64,000 nt of DNA. Source: Chloroflexota bacterium. Lineage in GTDB: Bacteria > Chloroflexota > Chloroflexia > Chloroflexales > Herpetosiphonaceae. Of the stretch, positions 36,267 to 45,898 are shown piece by piece. The position numbers and the translations under genes are program-made. Below the pieces are notes generated by a model, which ran no database searches, was not told the origin of the DNA, and saw nothing but the letters and a program-made list of their open reading frames with translations. The stretch covers positions 868,001 through 932,000 of the forward strand of contig JAIUOC010000001.1 in assembly GCA_020161265.1 (NCBI GenBank), given 5' to 3'. Every line of letters starts with the position of its first letter. Position 1 is the stretch's first letter.

Positions 36267-38246
36267 TTATGGAACCCAAATCAAATACATTGGAGAGGCC
36301 TCCACCACGCTGCCATAAACATCATTAAATTGAACAGTGATTGATTGGCCAGCATACGGCGCGAGGGTCGCATAGGGCACAGTTACAATCGCCGAATTAG
36401 GGGTTGAATATTCATGGCGAAAAATTTGGGTGCTATTAGCATATAACACCACTGCATCATCAACTAGGCTCGGCATAACGCTCGTTGGGCTGGCCGAAAG
36501 ATAATACGTACCAGTTGCAGGCAAATCACTGGGCAATATAAAGCTTGAGTTCAAAAAGGTTTCGCCTTGAACAGTGATCGGGCGAATCGGAATCGTATTA
36601 GGATTAATCGTAGCAATCAGGGTCGTCATCCGTTTAAAGACCAATGGCAAATAGGCAACCGATTGTGCTAGGCTAAACACATAGGCCGCACCAGCATTCA
36701 TCGCGCTGTTATCGGTTTGGTTGCCATCAATTCCGGTTGCATTGCTATCTTCCCACCATGCCCCAACCACCAAACTTAAACCATCGGTTGCCATGGTATA
36801 GCCAAAAGTATCTTCAACTCCAGTATTCGAGGCTTTCAAATAGTGTTGCTGGCTCCACACCGTACCAACTCGTGCAAAGACAAAAGCCGCTCCAGAACCG
36901 CCAGCATCAGCATTCTGTTGATCACCATTGATGCCAATGGCCGCACTATCGTCAGCATAGGCGCTAACAATCAGCCGATCGCCACGCAACACCAATGCAT
37001 GACCAAAATAATTTTCAGTATCAGTATTTGAGGCTTTAATATAGGCTTGCTGGCTCCAACTCACACCATCAAAGCTATAGACATAGGCAGCTCCTGAAAA
37101 GGTCGTATTATTATTATTTTGGTCACCATTAACGCCCGTAGCCGAACTATCTTCCCACCATGCGCCAACTGCTACGGTTGAGTCATCGATCGTCACGCTC
37201 TCGCCGAAGAAATCGTTGGCCTCGGTATTTGAGGCTTTGAGGTAAGCTTGCTGACTCCAGGTCGTGCCACTGCGTACAAAAACATAGGCTGCGCCAGCAC
37301 TAGCTGCATCATTATTGGATTGATCACCATTAATGCCAGTGGCAGCACTATCTTCATTGACCGCCCCAACCACCAAGCGATCGCCGCTTAGGTCAAGTGC
37401 CATCGCAAAATTATCGTTGGCCTCGGTATTTGAGGCTTTGAGATAGGCTTGTTGGCTCCAGGTCGTGCCAGTGCGCACAAATATATAGGCTGCTCCTGAA
37501 CGGACAGCATTATTATCGGATTGGTTGCCATTAACTCCAGTCGCATTGCTCGATTCAAGATTAGCCCCAACCGCTAAGGTATTGCCATCAAGCGCGACAA
37601 TCCAGCCAAATTGATCAAAGGCTTCAGCATTTGAAGCTTTGAGATAGGATTGCTGGCTCCAAGTCGTGCCACTGCGCACAAAAACATAAACGGCCCCAGC
37701 ATTCATCGCGCTGTTATCGGTTTGGTTGCCATTAATTCCGGTGGCCTCACTTGATTCATTGACCGCCCCAACCACCAAGGTATTACCAGACAATGCCACG
37801 CTATGACCGAATAGATCATTGAAATCGGGATTTGAGGCTTTAATATAGGCTTGCTGGCTCCAGGTGGTCCCAGTACGCACAAAAATATAAACTGCACCTG
37901 AACTAATGACACTATTATCCTGTTGATTGCCATTAATTCCAGTGGCCGCGCTTGATTCGTTGGGCGCACCAATCGCAATTGTATTGCCATCGATCGCCAC
38001 GCTTGAGCTAAACTGATCGCCAAGATTGGTATTTGAAGCCTTGAGATAGGCTTGTTGGCTTGGGGGTAATAGCTGGCTAATGGCTTGCCAATCGCTGGCG
38101 CGGATGCTCGCTGATTGGGCTGATTGGGCATGGGCAAACCGCCCAACTCGCGCCAACCCAATAACCACAGCCAACAACAATAATCCAGCAATAATTCGGC
38201 GAGCAACTCGCATAGTCGGCAGCATTTGATCAGAATGAAAAGCCAT
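36267..38246 (-). CDS. Secreted FG-GAP repeat protein
   Basis: 659 residues. A signal peptide (RRIIAGLLLLAVVIGLARV ... FAHA) is followed from about residue 67 by seven ~67-residue repeats. Each has the pattern YLKASNT..xDxFG..VALxGNTLVVGA.xEDS.ATG(I/V)NG(D/N)Q...SGAAYVF, ending TWSQQ. The Gly-Asn-Gln-Asp loops fit the Ca-binding FG-GAP/beta-propeller unit found in surface adhesins and in secreted proteins of gliding bacteria. Seven blades would close one propeller. The C-terminal ~110 residues (IATINPNTIPIRPI onward) look like a beta-sandwich tail. AAGGAG precedes the ATG. The function is probably binding at the cell surface; no enzyme motif is seen. Confidence 0.85.
   Translation of the reverse strand: MAFHSDQMLPTMRVARRIIAGLLLLAVVIGLARVGRFAHAQSAQSASIRASDWQAISQLLPPSQQAYLKASNTNLGDQFSSSVAIDGNTIAIGAPNESSAATGINGNQQDNSVISSGAVYIFVRTGTTWSQQAYIKASNPDFNDLFGHSVALSGNTLVVGAVNESSEATGINGNQTDNSAMNAGAVYVFVRSGTTWSQQSYLKASNAEAFDQFGWIVALDGNTLAVGANLESSNATGVNGNQSDNNAVRSGAAYIFVRTGTTWSQQAYLKASNTEANDNFAMALDLSGDRLVVGAVNEDSAATGINGDQSNNDAASAGAAYVFVRSGTTWSQQAYLKASNTEANDFFGESVTIDDSTVAVGAWWEDSSATGVNGDQNNNNTTFSGAAYVYSFDGVSWSQQAYIKASNTDTENYFGHALVLRGDRLIVSAYADDSAAIGINGDQQNADAGGSGAAFVFARVGTVWSQQHYLKASNTGVEDTFGYTMATDGLSLVVGAWWEDSNATGIDGNQTDNSAMNAGAAYVFSLAQSVAYLPLVFKRMTTLIATINPNTIPIRPITVQGETFLNSSFILPSDLPATGTYYLSASPTSVMPSLVDDAVVLYANSTQIFRHEYSTPNSAIVTVPYATLAPYAGQSITVQFNDVYGSVVEASPMYLIWVP
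36641..38050 (-). repeat. Seven tandem ~200-bp coding repeats
   Basis: Tandem in-frame units of about 200 bp encoding the FG-GAP blades. Segments such as the codons for TTWSQQAYLKASN recur almost unchanged, while the loop positions vary. The high DNA similarity suggests recent duplication or gene conversion. Confidence 0.8.
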
Positions 38247-38446
38247 GCACTGCTCCTTTTTTTAATTTCGCAACGGCTTGGGCAGCATAGCAGACCACCC
38301 TAGCTTGCTCAAGGGTTAATTTGTGGGCTATTAATCTAACGTTGTGGGGTAGCAAAAAATGAATTTCAGCCTATTGCGATACGCTCAGGCGGTTCCATGC
38401 TATGATGGAGTGTGCCGCAGGGAACAACACAAGGAGCTGTATTGGT

Positions 38447-39049
38447 ATGACGATTAAACGCCCAGAATTGAGTGTGTGTGTGTTCTGTGGTTCGCGCAAT
38501 GGAGCGCAACCAGACTATAGCGATGCAGCTAGGGAACTCGGTATCGCCGCAGCCCAACGGGGTTTAGGCTTAGTCTATGGTGGCTCTTCGAACGGCTTGA
38601 TGGGAATTTTGGCCAACAGTGCGCTGGCAGCCGGAGGCTATGTCGAAGGCATTATTCCCGATGGCCTTTTTTTAAAGGAAGTGGCCCATCCGCGCTTATC
38701 GCAGCGCTTTGTCGTGCGCAGCATGCACGAACGCAAAGCCATGATGGCCGAACGTTCAAACGCATTTATCGCGCTACCAGGTGGTTTAGGTACGTTCGAG
38801 GAATTATTTGAGATTTTAACCTGGGCCCAGCTTGGCATCCACGCCAAACCAATTGTGGTCTGGAATGTCAAAGGCTACTATGACCCGCTGCTGGCCTTTA
38901 TCGAAGGAGCGGTCACTGAAGGCTTTGTGGCTCCTGAACATCGGCGGTTTATTTCAATTCGCAGCACGCTTGATGAAGTATTGCACGATGTGTTAAATTT
39001 TAAAGCGCCCACTAGCATTGCCAAATGGCTCGAACGCGATGAACTCTAA
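38447..39049 (+). CDS. LOG/TIGR00730 family phosphoribohydrolase-like protein
   Basis: About 200 residues starting MTIKRPELSVCVFCGSRNG, with AAGGAG 10 bases upstream. The Rossmann-fold signature PGGLGTFEELFEILTWAQLG is the PGGxGTxxE motif of LOG-type enzymes. GGSSNGLMG and VVRSMHERKAMM, which carries the catalytic Arg, are also present. Family members hydrolyse nucleoside 5'-monophosphates to base plus ribose 5-phosphate; plant and some bacterial members act on cytokinin nucleotides. A cellular nucleotide-salvage role is most likely here. It is a single gene, followed by a strong bidirectional terminator. Confidence 0.92.
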   Translation: MTIKRPELSVCVFCGSRNGAQPDYSDAARELGIAAAQRGLGLVYGGSSNGLMGILANSALAAGGYVEGIIPDGLFLKEVAHPRLSQRFVVRSMHERKAMMAERSNAFIALPGGLGTFEELFEILTWAQLGIHAKPIVVWNVKGYYDPLLAFIEGAVTEGFVAPEHRRFISIRSTLDEVLHDVLNFKAPTSIAKWLERDEL

Positions 39050-39082
39050 GTGCTCAATCTAACAATTTTAAGTAATACATTC

Positions 39083-39109
39083 GGCGGGGATGCTTGATCC
39101 ATCCCCGCC
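39083..39109. terminator. Bidirectional terminator
   Basis: A perfect 10-bp stem GGCGGGGATG / CATCCCCGCC with a 7-base loop, between the convergent LOG gene and the beta-helix gene. A short T-rich stretch lies on the right side (TGATTGTTT). Confidence 0.8.
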
Positions 39110-39120
39110 TGATTGTTTAA

Positions 39121-40911
39121 CTATTGGCTGATATAGGGCGCAAACAGCACAAAACGGGTTGGCGCAGGCAAGCTATATTCAAATGCGCCAATATCACAAA
39201 CCGCTTGCAGATCGCCATCGCCATCTTGTGGGCGGGCAATTCCCCGCTGATCAAACGGGCCACAATCAGCACCAGCATCAATCGCTGGACTCAGCGGATT
39301 AAGGCTATAACTCCGAGTTGTGCCAGAATGAAAATCAAATTGATCGAGGATCGGGTCAAGATTAAGTTGATCACTCGCTTGTGCTTGAAAAGTACAGTGG
39401 CTGGGATGTTCTAGCAAATTATGGTCAAGACTTAGAACCGTGCCCCTACAATCATAGACATCAACTACGCTAGTATTATAATTCTTGGCCACAATTGTAT
39501 TGCCAATGGACATACGGCCAATCGCGTAGAGGCCTGCAGTCAACATATTTTCATTACCATCATCATTCTCATAATAGCCATTGGTGTTGGAAACAATCGT
39601 TGAATTGGTAATTGTCATTATTGCAGTCGCTTGGAGTTGAGCAATCCCGCTGCCCGTATGAAACGAGTAATTATCGGCAATGGTGCTGGTGTCAAGCGTC
39701 ACCACACCGAGATTTTGGTAAATTGCGCCACCATAACCAAAACACTCTTCATCATTCCGAACCCCACCACTACTACGGTTTTCAACCCATTCACTATCAA
39801 GCAGCGTTGCCTTGCCAGCATGCTGATAGAGCGCTCCGCCGAGATCAGCATAGTTGCCAATAAAGCGACTTCGGCTAACCGAGAGCGTTGCCGCATTATA
39901 AATTGCCCCACCACGCGAACATTGACGGGCATTAGAATTACTAAAACCATTCGCAATAAAGGTAGTATCAGCAATTGTGGCGCTGCTTGCTCCACGCAGT
40001 GACAAGCCCTGTGGCGTATTATTTAACAGCCCACCACCTGTTATCATCACTCGCCCACCAAGGACATTGATCGCAGCCGAGGTTTGGTGACTATCGGATG
40101 AACGCTGAATCACGCTATTCAGCAGACTTAAATTACCCTTGATCATATAAATTGCTGGCCCAAAACCACGTTGATTGTTATCAAAAAGCGAATTGGTAAT
40201 AGTCACCGCTTGGCTACTTATGTATAAGCCAGCCCCAAAACCACTGCCTGCATCAAAACCATCAACATATGAACGTAACGTATTACTGCGAATCGTACTG
40301 TCGTCGATCTTGAGGGTTCCGTTCAGGCTAGCAATGCCACCACCATAGTTATTGCCCAGCAGCGTGGAGCGCAGCAAGCCATTCCGTTCAATCAAACTCG
40401 ATTGAATATGCAGATTGCCATAGCGATGCAAAATACCATGGCCATAGTAGCGTCCCGTTTCATCATCATTATCCACAAAGCCATTGCGAATTTGCAGATT
40501 GTTCAGGGTCACCGTGGCCGTGTAGATATCGAGTACGCGATCGCTTTCCATGCCATCAATAATTGTGGTGGCCGAACTCACCCCAGTAATCGTTAAATCG
40601 CTCAAAATATCCAGATCGCCAAGCGCACCCGTCTCATCATTCATGCCATTGCGGGTTAAACGATAGCTTGCCGCAGCGAGCTGAATCGTATCGTTCGCTC
40701 CACCAGCGGGACAAGCATCATAGGCCTGGTTGGTATTGGCCGCATAAAGCGCCTCACGCAACGAACATGTGCCATTATCGGCAATAAAATCATCATCCGC
40801 CGTTGTTACCACAAAGGTCGTTTGCAGGCTCGCCGCTTGGGCAGGCAACATGAACCCCAGCAGGCTCACAAAACCAATTATAACCAGCAATCCACGGACA
40901 AAAGAACCCAT
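39121..40911 (-). CDS. Secreted CSLREA-domain right-handed beta-helix protein
   Basis: 596 residues. A signal peptide (VRGLLVIIGFVSLLGFMLPAQA) is followed by the CSLREALYAAN motif near residue 48, the entry element of many secreted beta-helix proteins. The body is rich in short N/D/S/T repeats with isolated hydrophobic positions (NSLFDNNQ, SRFIGNYADLGGALYQ, STIADNYSFHTGSGI), as in pectate-lyase-like helices. The end, SPAIDAGADCGPFDQRGIARPQDGDG..CDIGAFEY, is the choice-of-anchor Q-type C-terminus. The role is probably surface adhesion or polysaccharide binding. GGAGGGTTT precedes the ATG. Confidence 0.85.
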   Translation of the reverse strand: MGSFVRGLLVIIGFVSLLGFMLPAQAASLQTTFVVTTADDDFIADNGTCSLREALYAANTNQAYDACPAGGANDTIQLAAASYRLTRNGMNDETGALGDLDILSDLTITGVSSATTIIDGMESDRVLDIYTATVTLNNLQIRNGFVDNDDETGRYYGHGILHRYGNLHIQSSLIERNGLLRSTLLGNNYGGGIASLNGTLKIDDSTIRSNTLRSYVDGFDAGSGFGAGLYISSQAVTITNSLFDNNQRGFGPAIYMIKGNLSLLNSVIQRSSDSHQTSAAINVLGGRVMITGGGLLNNTPQGLSLRGASSATIADTTFIANGFSNSNARQCSRGGAIYNAATLSVSRSRFIGNYADLGGALYQHAGKATLLDSEWVENRSSGGVRNDEECFGYGGAIYQNLGVVTLDTSTIADNYSFHTGSGIAQLQATAIMTITNSTIVSNTNGYYENDDGNENMLTAGLYAIGRMSIGNTIVAKNYNTSVVDVYDCRGTVLSLDHNLLEHPSHCTFQAQASDQLNLDPILDQFDFHSGTTRSYSLNPLSPAIDAGADCGPFDQRGIARPQDGDGDLQAVCDIGAFEYSLPAPTRFVLFAPYISQ

Positions 40912-40973
40912 AAACCCTCCACAGCCAAAGTAACAGCAAGGCTAGTATCGGCGATGGTGGATATAAACACAAT

Positions 40974-40994
40974 CTAAAAAGCTCGGCTTTTTAG
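40974..40994. terminator. Hairpin terminator with A/T arms
   Basis: CTAAAAAGC-TCG-GCTTTTTAG, a perfect 9-bp stem about 115 bases after the ammonia-lyase stop. The A5/T5 runs suit termination in both directions. Confidence 0.5.
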
Positions 40995-41041
40995 GGCACA
41001 TTTGTGGAGTTTTTTTGACTGAATGACTCGATTAACGAATC

Positions 41042-41079
41042 GCGCCAATTTCTGCCATAAACAGGCCGGAAATTGGCGC
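41042..41079. terminator. Hairpin downstream of the ammonia-lyase gene
   Basis: Perfect 11-bp arms GCGCCAATTTC / GAAATTGGCGC with a 16-base loop, about 30 bases after the stop of the ammonia-lyase gene on the minus strand. It probably ends the minus-strand transcript of the ligase/lyase genes. Confidence 0.55.
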
Positions 41080-41109
41080 AACTGCTTGATTCAGCTGTTT
41101 AAGCGAAGA

Positions 41110-42810
41110 TTAGGCAAATAAAATTATTGAGCGCAAACTATCTAAGGTTTCTTGAATTGCCTGGGGAATAATTCCATCGTTGGTGATGTCGCTAACGATT
41201 GCGCTGATATGTTGTTCTAAAGCTTGTTCGTTGTCATTCCAAATGTAGGGGCGTTCGTGCGAAATCGGCTTGCCTACCACTTCACGCATCGCACTGTAGA
41301 GCTTGGCGGTCATCGGCGAAAGTGTTTCAACTGCGTTATAGTGCCCAGTTCGCTTGAAGGTGCGTAAATCGACCGCTTGCACCCCAAAAATCAAGGCAAT
41401 CGCAATATATTGTTGCAAAGTTTCGATCGTTTGGCGGGCCAAATTAGCCGAACCAAAGCCTTGGCTGTTGATATTTTGGTTAAATTGTTCAGCATGCGTT
41501 GGAAAACGATCAGCCAACGAGTTACCCAAAAAGCCCAAAATTGGCATAATCGAGTTGCCCGAAATTTGCAAGCCTTTGAGGCCCATATTGACCTTGCGGT
41601 CGGTGTTGCCGACCAAAGAGGCCGATAAGCCATTGTTGAATTGTGGCGAAACCAACAAAGCAATTTGGACATCAAGGTGTTTGGCCATCAAGCCCATGTA
41701 ATAGCGCAATTGATCCATGCCTACGCCAATGTATTGGCCGAGGAAATTGCCGCCATGATAGCTGGCCCCAGCTTCGGTATTAATTAAAGGATTATCGTTG
41801 GCCGAGTTGATTTCGACTCGCAAATGATGGGTGATATAGGCCATACCATCAATGATTGGCCCAAGAAACTGGGGCAAACAGCGCAGCGAATAGCGATCTT
41901 GAATCAAATCACCCTCGCGATATTCATGTCGTCCATCAAGTTCATCGCGCGATAACGCCGAGCCTTCTAAAATTTGTAGCATATGGTCGGCGGCCCAAAC
42001 TTGGCCAGTATGCGCTTTATGCTGATGAATAAACGGGTGGAATGATTGATTGGTGCCTTGCAAGCCTTGAATCATCAACCCATGGATATTCAGCGCCAAG
42101 CCCAGCAAAATCCTTGCATCATGCAGCACATTCGAAGCAATCCCCGTCATCACCGATGTGCCATTCATCATGGCCAAGCCTTCTTTGGGCAACAACTGCA
42201 AGCGTGGCAAGTTGAGCCGTTCCAAAGCCTCAAGACAATCAATATTTTCGCCATCAAAATCGACGCGGAAGGCGGGATCTGTGCCAAGCAAGGCTCCAGT
42301 AATGCTGATTAATGGCACAAGATCGCCGCTAGCCCCAATTGAACCAAACTCGCGCACATGCGGCGTGACATTGGCATTCAAAAACGTCATCATGCGTTGA
42401 ATAATTTCCAGGCGAATGCCCGAAACCCCGCGCATATGCGAATTGGCGCGTAGCAACATCGCCGCCCGGACATCGGCCAAGGGCAACAATTTGCCAGCGC
42501 CAGTTTTGTGATACCAAATGGCATTATTCTGCAAATCGGCAGCTTCCTCGGACGAAATAACCACATCGGCCATGCCACCAAAGCCAGTTGTTACCCCATA
42601 CACAGGCTTACTAGCTTTAACTGCATCGTTAATGTAGGTACACGAGGCCTCGATCTGTTGCAAGATCTCAGGATTATCAGTTAGCCCAACTGGTTGATTA
42701 TGGCGAGCCACGCGAACAACGTCCTCAATGGTTAGGCCTGTACCTGTTAGGGTTACTTGGTGGCGCATGTGGTTTTCCAACGTTGAATTTGTTGATAGTC
42801 GCTCTAACAT
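41110..42810 (-). CDS. Aromatic amino acid ammonia-lyase (tyrosine/phenylalanine)
   Basis: 566 residues from the longest start; family alignment favours the ATG at codon 15 (MRHQVTLTG). The MIO-forming triad Ala-Ser-Gly lies at 160-162 in FGSIGASGDLVPL. Further motifs are YGVTTGFGG, EGLAMMNGTSVMTGI, QDRYSLRC, NSANDNPLI, SYHGGNFLGQY and THAEQFNQNINSQG. These match bacterial PAL/TAL enzymes closely. The two substrate-selectivity residues, normally Phe-Leu in cyanobacterial PAL, are Tyr100-His101 (IWYHKTGAGK). From memory this pair also occurs in the Herpetosiphon tyrosine ammonia-lyase HaTAL1, so p-coumarate from tyrosine is the favoured product. The gene is followed by terminators and preceded by a CoA-ligase gene. 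Confidence 0.9.
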   Translation of the reverse strand: MLERLSTNSTLENHMRHQVTLTGTGLTIEDVVRVARHNQPVGLTDNPEILQQIEASCTYINDAVKASKPVYGVTTGFGGMADVVISSEEAADLQNNAIWYHKTGAGKLLPLADVRAAMLLRANSHMRGVSGIRLEIIQRMMTFLNANVTPHVREFGSIGASGDLVPLISITGALLGTDPAFRVDFDGENIDCLEALERLNLPRLQLLPKEGLAMMNGTSVMTGIASNVLHDARILLGLALNIHGLMIQGLQGTNQSFHPFIHQHKAHTGQVWAADHMLQILEGSALSRDELDGRHEYREGDLIQDRYSLRCLPQFLGPIIDGMAYITHHLRVEINSANDNPLINTEAGASYHGGNFLGQYIGVGMDQLRYYMGLMAKHLDVQIALLVSPQFNNGLSASLVGNTDRKVNMGLKGLQISGNSIMPILGFLGNSLADRFPTHAEQFNQNINSQGFGSANLARQTIETLQQYIAIALIFGVQAVDLRTFKRTGHYNAVETLSPMTAKLYSAMREVVGKPISHERPYIWNDNEQALEQHISAIVSDITNDGIIPQAIQETLDSLRSIILFA

Positions 42811-42828
42811 GTCCTAAACCTTTCGAAT

Positions 42829-44334
42829 TTAGGCTCCAGCCTCGTTGCGTAAGAGCCGCTTTAACACTTTGCCGGTCGGGTTTTTGGGAATTGAATCAAC
42901 GACTTTGATTGCGGTTGGCACTTTAAAGCTCGCCATATGTTGGCGACAAAACGCGATAATTGCTTGAATTGGCAGCTGTTGATTGGCTTTGAAGACGATT
43001 TGGGCTTCAACGCGTTCTCCAGTAATCGCATCGGCAACCCCATAGACCGCCACTTCAGCAACCTCGGGTAATTGATAGATGACGTTTTCGACTTCAGCGG
43101 GGTACACTTTAATCCCAGCAACGTTGATCATATCTTTCAACCGATCAACGATAAATAAATAACCAGCTTGGTCTTTTTTGCCAAGGTCGCCTGTATAAAA
43201 CCAGCCATCGCGAATTGCTTGCGCGGTTGCGGTTGGATTATTCCAATAGCCCAACATGACATTTGGGCCACGAATAATAATTTCTCCCACCTCATCAGGC
43301 AATACTTCGACATCGGTTTCAATATCGACGATTTTTATTTCAACTTGCTCAATTGGCACACCAACCGAGCCAAGTTTATAGTCGGAGATATGATTATAAG
43401 CAGCAAACGGTGAGGTTTCAGTTAAACCATAGCCTTCATGAATTGGTAATTTATATTTGGCATACCAACGCTGAGCAATTTCAAGCGGCAAAATTGCTGC
43501 TCCTGAGAAGAAATAACGTACTGCATGAAATTGCTCAGGCTCAGTTTTATTCAATAGCAACAGATAAATTGTTGGTACACCAAAAAACATCGTTACTTGA
43601 TCGGATTGAATTGAACGCAGCACTAAATCAAGATTAAAGCTGCGGTGTAATACAATTGTGGCTCCAGCATTCAGGGCACTATTAAAAATCGCATTTTGGC
43701 CAAAACAATGAAAAAGTGGCACGCACAGCAATAAGCGATCGCTTGAGCGCATATCACAATAGCGATTTTTAGCCTGCATATTCGAGATAATATTATGGTG
43801 CGAGAGAGTTACACCTTTGGGAAAGCCAGTCGTACCCGATGAATACACAATCGCAGCCGGATCATGGGGTTGCATAGCACGAGCTTGATATTCCTTGGGC
43901 GCTGATTCGATTAAGCTGGCTAAACTTGTCGATGCATCAGCCGAACCAGTGACGAGCACATGCTTGAGGCTTGGGCATTCAGTGATTGGCACACGTTGGG
44001 CTAATTCTGGCGTGGTGATCATTGCTGTAGCTTGGCTATCGTTGACAATAAATTGAATCTCGTTGTACTGGAGTTGCACATTCAACGAAACGGCAATCGC
44101 GCCGAGTTTAATAATGCCAAGATAGCTAAACATAAATTCAGGAATATTGGGCAAGAAAAGCGCGACGCGATCGCCAACCCGAATGCCAAGTTGGGCTAGG
44201 CCATTAGCCACTTGATTAGCTTGTTGATCAAGTTCTTGATAGCTATAGTGGGTATTTTCAAAAATCAGCGCTAGCTTGTTGGGGCTGTGAAGTCGCGCTT
44301 TTTCAATATGCTGGGCAATATTCATCTGCTGCAT
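42829..44334 (-). CDS. 4-coumarate:CoA ligase-like acyl-CoA synthetase
   Basis: About 501 residues from the start MQQMNIAQHIEKA (AAGGG five bases upstream); a start three codons later is possible. ANL-superfamily motifs: AAIVYSSGTTGFPKGVTLSH, YGLTETSPF, GWFYTGDLGKK, DRLKDMINVAGIKVYPAEVE and the catalytic Lys in KNPTGKVLKRLL. It activates a carboxylic acid to an acyl-AMP and then to CoA or a carrier protein. Its position 18 bases before the ammonia-lyase gene, transcribed together, makes coumarate or cinnamate the likely substrate. A medium- or long-chain fatty acid remains possible. About 200 bases separate it from the glycosyltransferase gene. Confidence 0.88.
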   Translation of the reverse strand: MQQMNIAQHIEKARLHSPNKLALIFENTHYSYQELDQQANQVANGLAQLGIRVGDRVALFLPNIPEFMFSYLGIIKLGAIAVSLNVQLQYNEIQFIVNDSQATAMITTPELAQRVPITECPSLKHVLVTGSADASTSLASLIESAPKEYQARAMQPHDPAAIVYSSGTTGFPKGVTLSHHNIISNMQAKNRYCDMRSSDRLLLCVPLFHCFGQNAIFNSALNAGATIVLHRSFNLDLVLRSIQSDQVTMFFGVPTIYLLLLNKTEPEQFHAVRYFFSGAAILPLEIAQRWYAKYKLPIHEGYGLTETSPFAAYNHISDYKLGSVGVPIEQVEIKIVDIETDVEVLPDEVGEIIIRGPNVMLGYWNNPTATAQAIRDGWFYTGDLGKKDQAGYLFIVDRLKDMINVAGIKVYPAEVENVIYQLPEVAEVAVYGVADAITGERVEAQIVFKANQQLPIQAIIAFCRQHMASFKVPTAIKVVDSIPKNPTGKVLKRLLRNEAGA

Positions 44335-44531
44335 CTTTCCCTTATCAATTCGTGGTTGGGCCGACCAACCTTCAATATCAGCACATTGGCACAAAGCAAG
44401 GCCTACGGGGTGCTCGCTGGAAGTGGCATCGCAGCCAATCTCAATCAGCAAACACCTCGATTGATCGCAAACAAATAACCTAGGAATCAGCCTTAATTGA
44501 GCACCAGAGGCGGCACTGCCTAGGGGCAAGC

Positions 44532-45875
44532 TTACGAGGCAACGGTTCGGGTATGCGGTAATTTGCTTTGAATTAATTCCAGCGCTGGGCTAGCAGCCTC
44601 CAAGGCGCGAAATTCCTCGCCCATTGCCGTAACTCGTTGTTTAAAGTTAGGATTTTGAATCACTTGGTTGAGCATGGTTTCCAGCGCTTGGGCCGAAACT
44701 TTACCCATCGCACCCATCAACCCTAGCTCATGGTAAACAACCCGCGCCGCATAGCCAGGTTGATCACGCATCCCAGGGAATACCACCATTGGCACGTTGA
44801 AATAGACACATTCCTTAATCGTGCCAACCCCACCATGGGTAATCATCACGCTGGTGCGCGGCAAAATTTGCTCGACCGAAGCCCATTGCAGCAAATGCAC
44901 ATTGGCTGGCACATTGGCAAATTCATGGGCTTTAAATTCTTTGCCGAGCGCCATAATCAATTGCCAATCGGGGCGACTGCGCATTGTGTCGATCACGGTT
45001 TGAAAAAAGCGCCGACTATGCTTGTAGATATGGCTTTGGCTGCCCAAGGTACAAAAAATCAGCGGTTTGTCGGGGTCAATCTGCGACCAATCAAAGGCCG
45101 CTTCTTGACGATCAAGATCGATCGATGGCTCACAGTAGAAAATCCCTTGCTCAACGCTTGGCCGTGGAAAATCAAAGGCTTGCGGGCAAAGCACGAGTTC
45201 GGGTATCTCAAGTTGCGGTCGCAAGCGCGGAAATAGCGCCGCTGGCACAACTAAATCGGCAGGAAAGCCAAAGTGGGTTGCCAGTTCGGTTAGTTTTTTC
45301 TGAAAATTGTAGCCAATCAAAAGGTTGGTTATTTTGATCGCTAACCCGCTGAATTTCCAAGCCATGCCAGCTTTAGAGAGCGAGGCAGGGGTGTTATCGG
45401 GCACAATATTGGTGACAACTGGCGGATAATTGGCGGCCTGCGGAAGATTAATATTAATACTCAGACTAATCACTTCCAGGCCAGCATGCCGCGCCATAAG
45501 GCTCAGCGGGGCCAAAAATCCATCAAAAAGACATAAATCTGTCCCAATATCCAACAAACTACGCTTGATTGGATTTTGATCTTCACGCACAGTTTGAAAC
45601 AACTTGAGATAAAACGCCGTTTGCGAAACCTCTTTCAAAAAGGCTCGGCCACGGGTGTTTGCAATTCGCTCGGTTTGCTGAGCACGAAAGCCCTTGGGAA
45701 AATCCTCAGCAAACAAGGGCAAATATTCAAAGCCTTGCTTGCGAATATACTCCTCAAAATCGGCCAAGGCTAAATAGTACACCTGATGGCCTTGGGCTTT
45801 TAAGCTTTTGCCAAGCTTGAAACTAGGAATAAGATGGCCTTCTTCGGGAAACATACTGATAACAATCGTCGCCAT
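44532..45875 (-). CDS. MGT/UGT-family glycosyltransferase
   Basis: 447 residues of GT-B fold. The N-terminal acceptor domain begins VISMFPEEGHLIPSFKLGKSL. The C-terminal donor site reads VMITHGGVGTIKECVYFNVPMVVFPGMRDQPGYAARV, equivalent to the HGG...E/DQ nucleotide-sugar motif of macrolide and plant UGT enzymes. It probably transfers a sugar to a small aromatic or polyketide molecule. Its place beside the ligase/lyase genes and an exporter suggests tailoring or self-resistance by glycosylation. AGGAG lies 11 bases before the ATG. Confidence 0.9.
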   Translation of the reverse strand: MATIVISMFPEEGHLIPSFKLGKSLKAQGHQVYYLALADFEEYIRKQGFEYLPLFAEDFPKGFRAQQTERIANTRGRAFLKEVSQTAFYLKLFQTVREDQNPIKRSLLDIGTDLCLFDGFLAPLSLMARHAGLEVISLSININLPQAANYPPVVTNIVPDNTPASLSKAGMAWKFSGLAIKITNLLIGYNFQKKLTELATHFGFPADLVVPAALFPRLRPQLEIPELVLCPQAFDFPRPSVEQGIFYCEPSIDLDRQEAAFDWSQIDPDKPLIFCTLGSQSHIYKHSRRFFQTVIDTMRSRPDWQLIMALGKEFKAHEFANVPANVHLLQWASVEQILPRTSVMITHGGVGTIKECVYFNVPMVVFPGMRDQPGYAARVVYHELGLMGAMGKVSAQALETMLNQVIQNPNFKQRVTAMGEEFRALEAASPALELIQSKLPHTRTVAS

Positions 45876-45898
45876 TTGATCATACTCCTATCGTGGTT

